A stretch of 37,500 bases of DNA from Chrysomallon squamiferum (taxonomy: Eukaryota > Mollusca > Gastropoda > Neomphalida > Peltospiridae): contig CM022677.1 in NCBI GenBank assembly GCA_012295275.1, forward strand, positions 19,581,466-19,618,965, in the 5' to 3' direction. The number at the start of each line of letters is the position of its first letter. Position 1 is the stretch's first letter. The position numbers were made by a program, and so were the translations under genes. Under the pieces are notes generated by a model. It was not told where the DNA came from, ran no database searches, and saw only the letters and a program-made list of their open reading frames with translations. Below are positions 1 through 14,000 of the stretch, piece by piece.

Positions 1-1620
<1,620 letters not shown>

Positions 1621-1741
1621 ATTTGTTTCTTGTTCAGTCTGCCAGTGAAAAAGTTAATTCTGTAATTCAAATCAAGAGATTCATGTCAATTGACTCTTTC
1701 AGTGCCGAGTGCTGTCAAATAGTCTTCCATTATGATTTTGT
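1621..1741 (-). promoter_or_regulatory. 5' UTR of the Rab11-like gene with a 14-codon uORF
   Basis: Upstream of the Rab11-like ATG the minus strand reads without a splice signal back to a good acceptor (TTGTTTTTCAG, AG at 1743-1742). The coding start therefore probably lies in a second or later exon of 1741-1578. This leader has its own ATG at 1730 opening MEDYLTALGTERVN and ending at TGA 1688-1686. The uORF ends 65 bases before the main ATG. The uORF is seen in the sequence; its use is inference. Any upstream noncoding exon and the promoter were not located. Confidence 0.5.
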
Positions 1742-3678
1742 CTGAAAAACAAGAACAACAAAAACATTTAATTTAAATAAATAAATTAATTAATTAATTA
1801 ATACATAAATATATATATATATATATACATACATACACACACACACACGTATTAAAAATACAAATAAAAATAAAAAAGTTTTCTGAAATGTTTGTTTATC
1901 AGGTATAGGGTTAAAGTGCTATTAAAAGGTTTTAGAACCTATAATTGAACCCTTGTGTCACTGACGCCTCTAACAAAACAAAAAAATTAACTGATTTAAT
2001 GTTAAAAAATAAATTTCAAAATTGAATAACAAAATATCATTTTAATAACTTTTTCTTGTTTAACTGAACACTAAATTAGGATGCATGGTTATAAAGGATA
2101 GGATAGGAAAAAATAATGATAATCAGAGCAAGCTGTTGTGTGCTTAATCCAAGACAAGTCAAGGCGTAACAAAATGGCTATTTATCAACACCTTGATTAA
2201 ATCAACAACTTTTCTAATTTTTGTTTGAAAGTAAAATTAAAGCTGCTAAACATCTTCATTAAAATCAGTATTAAGAGTATTAAAAGGGTATTATCATCTA
2301 ACAGCAAAAAAAAATTAACTGAGGTCAAAAAATAAAAAACACACAATATCAGAGATCCTTTCTTTCTTACTGAACACTAAAAGGATGCATTATAAAGTAG
2401 TTACTAATGATATAAGTGCTTAATCCAAGTCAAGGTATAACAAAATATCAGATACACATTTATAATTTTAATAAGTATGCTAATTAAATAAGCCTTTGGT
2501 CACTATTAATCTTATGTTTATTGTTATTACTTAATGGGATCAAGCTTATTTATCAAATTTATTTTTGATTTTTGTTTTTATTATAAATTATGTTATGTTA
2601 CGTTATAAATTTATTTTTGCTGTAGACTTTTTCATTCTTTCTTTCTTTTTTTGCCAGTTCCAAAAATGTAAAATAAATAAATAAATAAAAATTTCTATAC
2701 TACTGTAAAAGTAAATATTATTCATTGACGTTAGAAATTGATCAACCAGTAATTAGTTTTCAGTAACAAAATAGTCAGAAATCGAACATGCTAGTTCCCG
2801 CCACTTCAGTCTTCAGATCTGGTATAAATTCGTAGATTTTATCAGTACTAATTATTAATAATAACAGACTTAATATTACTTCGTACAGGTATTATATAAC
2901 AACTAATACATAATATTAGCATCAGAATTGTTATTAAACTATTAACACAACAGGAATCAAACACAAAATAACATGCCAGATTGAATAATTCAATGACAAG
3001 TTTCCAGACGTGAATTCAGAATTATGACTTTACGATTTGCGTAGCAGACGGCTGAGACGCGTTCTGTTCGTTGACTGTGACATACCCAGTGAATAGGAGA
3101 GTGAATTGGTATAACGTGTTACTTGTTCACCGAATCTACTTCAGTTGTGTAAATAAAAAGTTGAAAAGTACGATCTTTGTTTTGCACTAAAAATTACTAA
3201 ATTAGTTTTATCACCTGAATCGGAAATCCTTTTCACCTGCATTTGTAATCAACTGATTCCGTGAAATGATACGTTTGACTGTTGAGTTTGTTGCTATATT
3301 TAGTTAATGACACATGCCCCTGTCTACGTATTTTCTTTCGACATTTGTCGGTAATATCCGTATTGTTTGTGACGACGAAACTGCTTTATATATTCATTCG
3401 GTATTGGTCGATATTATCCGTACGAAAATAACTATAATTAATGTATAAGATAACAAATTTGAATCGGTATAAATATTTTATATGTAACTGTGTTTTTTAA
3501 TTCTCTAGTTTGATAATCTCCAAGAACTATCATACAATTTTATTTTGTTTGCAGAGTATCTTTCTCCATATTACCTTTCTTTTGTCAGTGTTCAAAACAA
3601 CTGAGATTATCAAATTCCTTGAAACTTTTCAATTTGTGTTCTTATTTATTTTATCGCTGGAACTGAAGTAAACAACTT

Positions 3679-3680
<2 letters not shown>
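1742..3680. other. AT-rich noncoding sequence upstream of the Rab11-like gene
   Basis: No open frame of useful length or recognisable protein fragment on either strand. There are short (TTAA/TAAA)n and TA/CA tracts near 1775-1850 and a run of ATAAATAAATAA near 2672-2690. The stretch 3020-3110 is somewhat more mixed in composition and could hold the Rab11-like promoter or a noncoding first exon, but no decisive signal was seen. Confidence 0.5.
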
Positions 3681-3709
<29 letters not shown>

Positions 3710-3790
3710 TTACTTTTATTTACTATATATAATTGTTGTTGTTGTAGTCATTGTTGTCATTATCATTATTAATAACAGTAGCAGCAATAT

Positions 3791-3865
<75 letters not shown>
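3681..3865. repeat. (TTTA)n then (AG)36 microsatellite
   Basis: An uninterrupted ATTT tract at about 3678-3713 is followed, after an ATT/GTT-rich stretch, by about 36 AG dinucleotides at 3794-3865. Open frames over the AG tract give only alternating Glu-Arg and are not genes. Confidence 0.95.
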
Positions 3866-3868
<3 letters not shown>

Positions 3869-4342
3869 TGACTACAAATTTGTATGTCTGTTTATGCTTG
3901 CATCATTATTTATGTGTCTGTGTATGTCTTTGTATGTTTGTGAATGTGGTGTGTGTTTGTGTGTATTTGTGTAAATATATATATTCTCTATCTGTGTGTA
4001 TACGTACGGATGAATATTATATTTTCATTTTTTGTGCAGATATTTGTAATCCTTTATTTATGCGTGTGTGTATACAAAAAATACTGCACTGACATCTCAT
4101 CACAATTTATGTTAACAACCATTCTAGTCTTATAATGAATGATGTGAAAGCAGAAACACGATTTCATGGTTACATACCCTGTTCTTAAAATTTGCATTTA
4201 AAAGCTATTCTGCTAAATTATTTATTAGGTACTATGTAATGATCAGTTATATATATATAAATTATAGTGTTTATTGTTATAACCTTATACACTGTTTTTA
4301 GAGAAGCACATCCCTGAAAATATTCGTTTTATCATTTTACAG

Positions 4343-4498
4343 CACGTGACGGATGACGTCATTATGGGACAGCGACACAAAAATAAGGTCAGAAAGGTGA
4401 GGGACGTTCCATCAACATCTCCTATGACGGTAACGACGTCACCACTACCAATCACACTACAGAACAAGTTTAATTCCTACAGCACTGTCATTTTTTAA
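4343..4498 (+). CDS. Possible orphan terminal exon, unknown protein
   Basis: After a fair acceptor (ATCATTTTACAG, AG at 4341-4342) an open frame of 51 codons runs to TAA at 4496-4498: HVTDDVIMGQRHK, then KVRDVPSTSPMTV, then PITLQNKFNSYSTVIF. Composition is richer in G and C than its surroundings and the frame carries no low-complexity run. I do not recognise the protein. The Ser/Thr/Pro-rich stretch followed by NKFNSYS is only vaguely like C-termini in retroelement gag-like proteins. No upstream partner exon was found. It could be the last exon of a small gene, a decayed mobile-element fragment, or chance. The same stretch carries a CACGTG and two CRE-like sites, so a regulatory role is another reading. 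Confidence 0.3.
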   Translation, partial: HVTDDVIMGQRHKNKVRKVRDVPSTSPMTVTTSPLPITLQNKFNSYSTVIF

Positions 4499-4870
4499 AC
4501 TGGAACGATTATAATGATCTTTCGACTCCCTTTTGCAAGAGGAACAAAGAAATAGTTTCACAAGATCAAAAAGGGGTTAAAAAAGAAGGAAGAATTTATT
4601 TAGGTCTTAGTTACGTCGATCCGTATTAAATTTAAGGAGTTATTCCCAGATTTATTTATTTATTTATTTATTTATTTATTACTACTGTTGTCGACGTCAT
4701 CATCATCAGTGACGTAGCTAAAGTATGGAAAGTAGGGGGCGCCACTGATAACTTTATTAAACGTGACTAGTATTTCTGAGCTGGTTTTGTAGTAAAACTG
4801 TCTCAAAGATAGGTGTTATATGTTTGTACAGGGGTGCAGTTTCAGAATCCACCGTAGGATACGCCCCTTA

Positions 4871-4907
<37 letters not shown>

Positions 4908-5690
4908 GTTGTTGTTGTTGTGGTTATTACTGTATTATTATCATTATTTATTTATTTATCTATTATTATTACTGTTGTTGATGTTAAAAAAAAACAATAA
5001 TGTTTAGTAGTCAATATTGTTAAATCTTAGTGCGACATCGGTACTGTATAGATAATGTTTGGAATTGCCGGGGGGGTCGCTGTACAATAAAACGCACTTT
5101 AGTCTGAATATGATAAATGACCAAACGAATAAGAAAACAGCAAAACTGCAGCCACTATTACACTGACTTCTTTGTATTTATTTATTTTTATTTTTTTTAA
5201 TTTTTTTAATTATTATTTTTTTTTTTTTTTTTTATTATTATTTTTTTTTTTAATTCCACCCCCCGTTATCACGATCTGTAGTAGTTAATAAACCAGTCGT
5301 AAAAAAGTCCGAGAACAGGAAAAAGTCCGAGAGGGTATGTCAAAGAAAACTGATCCTGCAATAGGAAGAAATATTAATTTCATTTAACTCTCTGTTTTAA
5401 CAGAGGGAACCCGACAGCTGTCACTCGCGATTGGCTTTTCTCTTTTTAATTATCAGCAAGATGTCCCGTATAACAAGCAAGAAAGTGTGGATCTATATAT
5501 ATATATATATATTCATAACCTTTACCATTCCATCACCTATTATGTCTCACTTCCATTGCCAAGCGCAGAACTATAAAAATAAATAAATAAATTAATTAAT
5601 TAATTAATTAAAGAAGAAGAAGAAGAAACTAGCTGAATATCGAAAAAGAGTTATTGTCGAAATTGGCACATAAGCCTTGCTGCTATATGT
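4499..5690. other. Intergenic sequence, low complexity, no gene seen
   Basis: Contains (ATTT)n at 4650-4680, (ATT)n at 4870-4907, a T-rich block at 5170-5253 with scattered ATT, a TA tract near 5494-5512 and (TTAA)n near 5588-5610. No coding signal or RNA gene was recognised on either strand. Confidence 0.5.
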
Positions 5691-5699
5691 TAGGTGCGC

Positions 5700-5992
5700 A
5701 ATCAATGGCCCAACACGCTTTGCACGTGGTTTGTTTGTGACGTCACCGTTTTTGTTTCACCAAGTCGCCAGGGTAGGATGAGGCTATTTTTTTATATATA
5801 CATATACTCGACGCTTTACTTGTATGAAAGCAGAATTCAGCACGACCTTCTTTTGTTAAGCAAATTAGAGCTTTGACCATACCTATAAAGCAGCTCTACT
5901 TATTATTTTTATTTTTGATAAAGCCAGCCGACAGTTTCTGAGCAGACGACATCTTTCAAAAACTTTTCATCAGAAGAGGGGCTTTCTCCGCC
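5700..5992 (+). promoter_or_regulatory. Candidate CPEB promoter and 5' leader with E-box and CRE
   Basis: This stretch precedes the inferred CPEB start codon. It has a CACGTG E-box at 5723-5728 and a perfect palindromic CRE, TGACGTCA, at 5738-5745, followed by less AT-rich sequence down to GCCATGA. A second CACGTG/TGACGTCA pair lies further upstream at 4343-4361. The motifs are seen; that they drive this gene is inference. CREs bind CREB/ATF bZIP factors and CACGTG binds bHLH factors. No TATA box in a convincing position was found. Confidence 0.4.
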
Positions 5993-6004
5993 ATGACTGC
6001 AAAA
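5993..6004 (+). CDS. CPEB1: CPEB exon 1 (inferred): MTAK
   Basis: CTCCGCCATGA is a good initiation context. Four codons, MTAK, are followed by the donor GTAAGA at 6005. The exon ends in phase 0, which fits the phase-0 start of the next recognised exon at 8606, giving [13 protein letters not shown]. It is the only candidate start I found between the CRE region and the poly-Q exon, but 12 coding bases cannot be proved by inspection. Confidence 0.55.
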
Positions 6005-9000
6005 GTAAGATTAAGTTTGTTACTTTTTTTAATAATGTATTTTTAAATTTATATTTGCATTTATTAATAAGATAAAACAATGGTTTGTGAATTAGAAATC
6101 GAAGATTGTAAGAATTAATAATATTTATTACTTTAAACATTTTGCACAATAAATCGATGCCCGATGCTTTAAAAGAATCGATATCAGCATTCAGCCGATT
6201 GAAAATTGTAGTGTGGGAAAAAATTAAAATTAATATACTTTTGAATAATATAATAATAATTAATTAAACAATTAAACAATCGATTTTGTTTTGATTTTGA
6301 TTTATTTTTTATTTTTTAAGTTTTATTTTATTTTATTTTTTTTTTTTTATTTAAAGTAAAATAAATTTTGGATCACATTTTTATCACAAATTATAAATAT
6401 GTTTTCCAAAGGAATACCTGATGTGAAATGATCTTTTAAAAAATTTGCATTAAAAAATTCAAATTGGTTATTCTGATTTTTAAAAAGTTCAATTTATAAT
6501 TATTTTAATTTTAGAAATCTAGTTTTATTCTGTATTCAAAATGTAATTATTTTTGCTTTCCAAAATTTAGTTCAAGTACAATTTACTTTTGGTACAAAAT
6601 TCAATAACAGTAACTTTGCATTCCTTAATTAATGAATTACAGTTACAATCTAACAAAGTATTAATAATAATAATAATAATAATAAAAATGACAATTGCTA
6701 TGTTGTACCTGTTAGTTACAAAGGAATCCACTGTCAAAAAAATGACTTGGTTACCTGCCCATTGAAGGTTAATAGACAATTGTCTGTTAAATAGACAGTC
6801 ATCTGTTAAATAGACAATAATCTGTTAATAGACAGTTGTCTGTTAAATAGATAATCCATTATTGATCTTCTATTGTCAGTGAAGATAGCTATTTAACAAA
6901 AAAAACAGAATCTATCTTCCAACTGTCTGTTGTTCACTGAAAGTGGCTTAGAAATACAATGACCCTTGCTTCACAGTGGTCTGTTATGTGAGAGAGTATG
7001 TCCTCCATATTAAACTACCACACATGTGCATTTTAATTTTAATTTTATTATACATCTGGAATCTGTACTATAATCCTACAATTTATGAGAATAAAGTCAT
7101 TATCATTGTTTTCTGTAATCTGCTCTGTAATGTAAACATGGGGTTTGAGAAAAGTCATTATCATTGTTTTCTTGTTCTCTATTGTCCTTTGGAAGCAACG
7201 CTTAAACAAAAAGATAATCTTCCTTAGACATCTGAGGTTCATCGAGTGTCTGTTGATCCATAAAGGATTGTTAGTTTTTCCTCAGATCTGTTTCAGTTTG
7301 GTACTTGCCTGGTTTGAACACTTCACCTTTCTGCTATGGAGAAGTTACTCTTCTGTAGCAAAGGGAATTCTTTCTGATAATTAAACAAAGTTGACAAAAA
7401 GCCATAAATGAGTTTTGGTTACTTTAAATATACTTGCAGCTGGCATATGTACGAGTTGGTTATAGGTGACTAACATGGCAGCACATACCGGTGTATTTGT
7501 TCATAGAGCAGAATGATGTGTTGCTAGCCATGACAACGGAGAAAGTTTAATTCAAGATGGTGAACTGATCTTTATTCTTGCCAACCAAGATTTTGCTTTC
7601 CTGATGAAATTGATTTTACTCATAATTTTGTTCCTTAGAATTTGTTCTTTCATTGAGGTAGTTCTCTTGTTTTAAATATTTCACTTACTTGGAAATTCCA
7701 GATAGCAAATTACTTGGGCCATTTTAATTAAGTGACCTTCCACTTTATTGATCAGATATGGAGATTCATATGACTTAATAATTACTCTTAAATAATATCA
7801 ACAACAGTAATAATAAAATGAAAAGATAAATAAATTCAGTATAAAATTTAAAAGTAACATGTAATCACACTATCTGTAAATCATCATCATCAGTTGAATT
7901 TGCTGAATTTGGCAGAAACATTTAAAATACTGTTTTTTTGTTGTTTTTTTTCCTTTAACAGTGAATTTCTGTTTTTAATTTGGTAAAACAAACATTTAAA
8001 TGAATTAGTCATTTATTCCACACTTTTCTGCTCATTTACATGTTTATTACACACATTTTTTTATACCACACTTGTTTTGCTGCATATTTATTCAACACTT
8101 GTTTTTATTCATTTTTTTTACATATTTATTTATTACACTTGTTTTATTCATTTACATATTTATTACACACTTTTCTGCTCATTTGCATGTTTATTACACT
8201 TTACTCATTTGCATGTTTATTACACACTTGTTTTATTCATCTACATATTTATTACACACTTGTTCTGCTCATTTGCATGTTTATTACACACTTGTTTTAC
8301 TCATTTGCATGTTTATTCCACTCTTGTTTTACTCATTTGCATATTTATTACTTGTTTTGCTCATATACATATTTATTACACACTTGTTTTACTCATTTGC
8401 ATGTTTATTACACACTTGTTTTACTCATTTGCATGTTTATTACACACTTGTTTTGCTCATTTGCATGTTTATTACACACTTGTTTTACTCATTTGCATGT
8501 TTATTACACTTGTTTTGCTCATTTACATATTTATTACAAACTTGTTTTGCACATTTGCATGTTTATTACACACTTGTTTTACTCATTTGCATGTTTATTA
8601 CACAGTCAGGTGACATTCCTGCCATACGAGTGGAGGACTACGACGAGGTTGCAAATCGCGGCAACTCGACCGCGACCAACAATTCTGAATTTTTCAAGCA
8701 GCTCGACGCTCTCACTGCTCTCCTCGACAACTCCTTCAGTCTGGCAGACCCTGGACTGCAGCAGCAGCAACAGCAACAACAACAGCTGCAGCAGCAAACC
8801 CAACAGCATCATCGAGGTATGTTTAGACAAACAAATTTTTATCTTAATTCCATCGTTATTTGGATACTGAAATGTTTTCTGTTTTGTTTAGTTTACAGTA
8901 AAGTTGTTGGTATGTGGTGTCCTGCTGCTGTAAAATAATCCATTACAGATAATTAAAAAGCATAGTCTTTGGTTTATCCCTGTTTCAGATAGCGAAGAAA

Positions 9001-10947
9001 AGCATTTGAGTTGTAATAGCAATGTAAAATGTTAAGGTTATCTCTGGAAACCTTCTGTTACATACTTTGACTGGAAACAGTCCTTAGAAATCTCACAAAA
9101 TAATTGTTGTAAATACATATGTCATTCCTTTATACAATATATACAATTCTGATATTATTTCTTTATTATTCATTCCTTTCTGTTCTCTTTTTCACATTCA
9201 TTCATTTCTTCTTTCTATCCACAGGAGACCTCATTCCTCAGGTGCAGAATCTGATGTATCCACAGACACAGGATGTACAAGGTATTGTGGGATACAATAT
9301 TATTAACCAATCAGAAACCTCTAGAAATGCCAACTGTAATTTACTAATATGGTGGCCACTAGCTATTCAGTGCGTGCACTTTTAAACAAGCTAAAAAGTG
9401 GATATAGATTATTCTTTAAATTTTTATACATGTCAGTAAAAATATTATAAGCTGAATAAAAATAAAATTGGATTTATAAGGTTTTTTTAAATATTTTTTT
9501 TTAATTCAATTGTGGCTGCATATATTTACCAGAAACTGGTGCAAAATGTTGTTATCATTATCATCAGTATTACTAATAATCTGTTACCTGTTTTCATTAT
9601 CCCATTGCTGCTGCTAGTTTGATAGTTATAACCATCATTTATTCAAGATTATCATTGATGTTACCATTATAGTGCTATACTGCTTCTCATTTTTATCTTC
9701 AAAATCATTTCCATTTTTGGGGGATATCATACAACTAATACTGAATGCTTATTTTATTTTTATTCTGTACAACATTTTACTTAATGAACATCATTCTATT
9801 TATATATTGTACAATAAATACTCGGTGCTTGTTTATTTATATTAATACAACAAATACTCAAAGCTTATCATATTTTTAATATTAAATACTTGATGGTCAA
9901 TATCCTATTTTTATATCATACAACAAATACCCAATGATTATTCTGTTTTTATATCATACAACAAATACCCAATGATTATTCTATCTTTATATCATACAAC
10001 AAATACCCAATGATTATTCTATTTTTATATCATACAACAAATACCCAATGATTATTCTACTTTTATATCATACAACAAATACCCAATGATTATTCTATCT
10101 TTATATCATACAACAAATACCCAATGATTATTCTGCAGCTGTTTTATCAAACAACAAATACTCAATGATTATTCTACTTCTATAACAGACGTCAACAAAT
10201 GGGGGGATGTCAGGCGATTATTCTACTTCTATATCATACAAAAATGACAATGATTATTCTAATTCTGTCATATACATGTTTGTAATGGGAATGGGTATTC
10301 TATGCTGGTCATCATACAACAAATATTAATGATTATTCTGTAATTATATATCAAAACAAAAAAATAAATGAAATGTTGCATTGACTGTATCATACAACAA
10401 ATGACATGACAATGATTGTTCCCAACAAATGCACACACACACAGAGGCGTATCAATGCTGAGATTGTTTCAGGACTGGACTTGTTTTTCAAACATGAACG
10501 ACAGATGCACAGCAACGTCTACAACCAGATGGACAGCATGGGGGATGTCAGACATGCATACATGCACTACAATTAAAAAGACAAGTGCACTATGATGATA
10601 CAATCTTATGTATTTATATACAGAGTACCTCAAATCAACATTATTTAATTATTGTTATTAATGATGTTATTTTTGTAATTATTATTATTATTATTATTAT
10701 TGTTATTGTTGTTATTGTTACAATTGTTTTTTTTTTGCTATTATTGATATTATTATTACTATTATTACTACTATTATTTTTACAATTACTATTGATTATT
10801 ATGATTATCATTATTAATATTATAAATGATTACTATTATAATGATTACTGTTATTACTATTATTATTTATACTATTATTGTTGTTATTGTTACTATTATT
10901 ATGATTATTATTATTATTATTGTTACTATTATTATTACTATTATTAC

Positions 10948-10992
<45 letters not shown>

Positions 10993-11035
10993 TACTATTA
11001 TTACTATTATTACTATTATAATTATTATTATTATG

Positions 11036-11091
<56 letters not shown>

Positions 11092-14000
11092 ATTTATTTC
11101 TTTTGTTTCCAGTGAGTTGAACTACTCGGCTGATTCCTCGCTGTACTCGTTCGGGAGTCCTATGAGTGAGGCAACACTCTCGCCCATGGAGAAGATCATC
11201 TACTCCACCCTGCTGAACCGCCCCACCCAGCCCGCCCGCACCCCATCCCCCTGTGACTCGAACACGAGCGGGTTCGCTAGCGATGGCTCAGAATCTGTGC
11301 TGGCAGACATGATGGTAAATTATTTAACTGTTTCAGCAGGAATCTGTTTTATGTCAGTACCGTTTCATTCCTTTTTTACATTTTTCCTTTCAGTCTTGAA
11401 TTATGTTTTTGTCGGTATTGTTTCATTCCTTTTTTCTCTTTTTTCTTTTCATTCTTGAATTGTGTTTCAGCAGGATCTGTTTTTTGTCAGTACCATTTTT
11501 CTCGTTTTTCTTTTTATTCTTGAATTGTTTCAGAAGGAATTTGTTTTTGTCAGTACCATTTCATTCCTTTTTACATTTTTCTTTTCATTCTTTTATTGCA
11601 AATCTTTCATTCTTTTGTTTCATTGTGTCATTCCTTTTTTACAGATGTGTATCCTCTTTTCTTTTCTTTCATTTTTTTTCCCCACTTTCATTCATTCATT
11701 CCATTTATTTTTACTTCATCTTTTATTTCGTTTTATTCAGCCATCTCTCTGTTAGTTCCTTAATTTATTTTAATTTTATTCATTTGTTCTTTCTGTGCCT
11801 TTTCTTTTAGTCGTTTTATTCATTTATCCTTTTCATTCATTCAGTTCATTTGCTCATTCCCTTATTTTCATTTTATTCATTCAGTCCTTTCATTTATTCA
11901 TTCATTCAACCCTTTCCTTTCCTTCCTTTTTATTAATTCATTGCCTTCATTCCTTCCTTTCCTTTACTCATCTGCCATCTTTCCCTTTCATTTCATTTCA
12001 TTCATTCATCCTTCCATCCATCCACCCACCCATTCATTCATCCATTCTTTCTTTCCAGTCTTCCATCAACCTTGGAGGCCGTGCACTGCGTCACCACTAC
12101 AGCGCTGACCAGGCGACTCAGCCGTGTCCCGCCGTCTACTCGCCCACCGCAACGGCCAGCGATGGCGCACTGCTGCCGATGTCGAAGGACTCACAGCTGG
12201 AGCAGGCGTGGCACTCGCAGTCGATAAACCCCGTACTGAACATGACGAATATCGACCCGTATGCCATAGACAGAGCCGCCAGACTGCACAGAAACGCAGC
12301 ATGTACAAGTTTTTTTTAAAAAATTTTTAATTTTTATTTTATTTTTAATTAATTTTTTTTTTTTTAATTTTTTTTTATTTAATTTTTATTTTAATTTTTT
12401 TTTTTTTATTTTTATTTAATTTTTTATTTTAATTAATTTAAAATTTTGTTTTTGTTCTTTTTGAATTTTTTTTTAATTTTATTTAATTTTATGAATTTTT
12501 TAATTTTATAATTTAAAAATAATTTTTAATTTTTTTTTATTTCAACATTTTTTTTAGGCATTTATTATATTTTATTTTTTGTATATTCAAATGTTGTTCT
12601 TGTGTCTGTGTATATATATTTTATATGTATGTATGTATGTATGGCATGTATGTGAATGGATATGTGGATGCATGCATGGATGAATATTTTGCATTAATTT
12701 TATGAATTTAAAAAAGCATATTCATGTATTGCTCATTCTCCCAATTTTTTTTTTTTTTTTTTTTTATACATTTGGTTATATTTTAATTGCATTACTTTTT
12801 TCTTTTATAAAAGTGAAACAAGTTGTGTGTTTGGGTGTTGCACCCAGACTGATGAAGAATATCCCTATCCTGTGGTGTTTCTGGGTGGGTCCCCTGGGAT
12901 GGATGTGTGGATATGTTTTTTTTTTTTTTTTTTTTTTGAATTTTGTTATAATTTTGTATCTGAATTTCACTGGAACATCAACCATTGTGTGCTATTTTTC
13001 TTGAAAATTATATTTTCCCAAAATTGTATCTTTTTTTTTTTTCTTAGATTTCTATGGACATACTTTTAAGATACTTGAATTAATTTATTCAAAATTTGTT
13101 AGAAACTCTTTATCTTTCCAGCTGTTGGGGTAAGTGGAACAACACTGAAGGTGGGTCTGTTATTTTTTAAAATTTTGGAGAAATTGTGCATCTAAATTTA
13201 TTATTTATTGATTTATTTTATTTTATTTTTTGAGATAGGTGCATCTGATTGGTTAATTACTGGGACTGCTGCATTTTCATTGAAGGTGGTTGTCTTGTTT
13301 TTTTTGGTATCCTGAAAAACAAAAAGTTTTTTTTTTATTTTAAACATTTTGTTAGTTTACATTTTGTAAACTTGTACTGTTTACTTTTCGTCTGGGAAAT
13401 TCAGGTATTTTTTTATTTTTTATTTTTTTTTTATTTTTTTTTTTTTTTTTTTTTATTTTAAAATTTATTTTGTTCGGGGATTCATATAATCAGTGGTCTC
13501 CAGAACATTTGTGAAAGGGATAGGCTGGAACCAATGTAACTGGTGCTAGTTAAACAAAAGGGATGGTACAGAAAATGTTCAGGGTACAAGTATTTTGAAC
13601 AATATTCAAACTAAATAAACTGGTGGTGGATGTTGCTGCAGTTGCTGATGATGATGGGTGAACTTGTCACAAACCTGTAAATGATAGCATGCCCACCATT
13701 TCTCACAGTATGTAGCGAAACCTCTGTATATATATTCTTGTATTATATTTTTTACATTTGTCTAAAGGCTTATTTCACTGTATGATATATTCCGTATGAT
13801 ATATTCCGTATGATATATTCTGTATGATATATTCTGTATGATATATTCTGTATTATTTATTTTATTCATTTCTTTTTTTAAAGCTGGTTTGCAAGCTGCT
13901 TTCAGCAAGTTTGGATCTCTGAGAATTGAGTGGCCTGGAAAAGACGGTAAGGCTGTGTTTTCAAATTACATAACCAGATTTAATTTAATATTAAAATTTT

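Noticed and set aside
1686-1741. MEDYLT... as the N-terminus of the Rab11-like protein
   Set aside because: It has no donor in the right phase, and a better N-terminus (MNTKPEDQYDYIWK with GTAAAG donor in phase) lies at 1620-1578.
4285-4467. Minus-strand 60-codon open frame
   Set aside because: No recognisable similarity and no supporting splice or start context; the opposite-strand frame 4343-4498 is equally open and more exon-like.
8040-8600. Leu/Phe/His/Tyr-rich frames that look like a membrane protein, and regular direct repeats resembling a CRISPR array
   Set aside because: All three frames are open because the ~31-bp repeat lacks stops. Units are contiguous with no unique spacers, and the context is an animal intron, so neither a gene nor CRISPR.
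10585-11115. Long Tyr/Ile-rich and Asn-rich open frames
   Set aside because: Products of an imperfect (ATT)n repeat; only the part from 11117 onward is real CPEB coding sequence.
12300-12560. Possible degraded poly-A tail marking a retrocopy insertion in the CPEB intron
   Set aside because: The TTTAA-type low-complexity stretch has no adjacent element body or target-site duplication that I could see.
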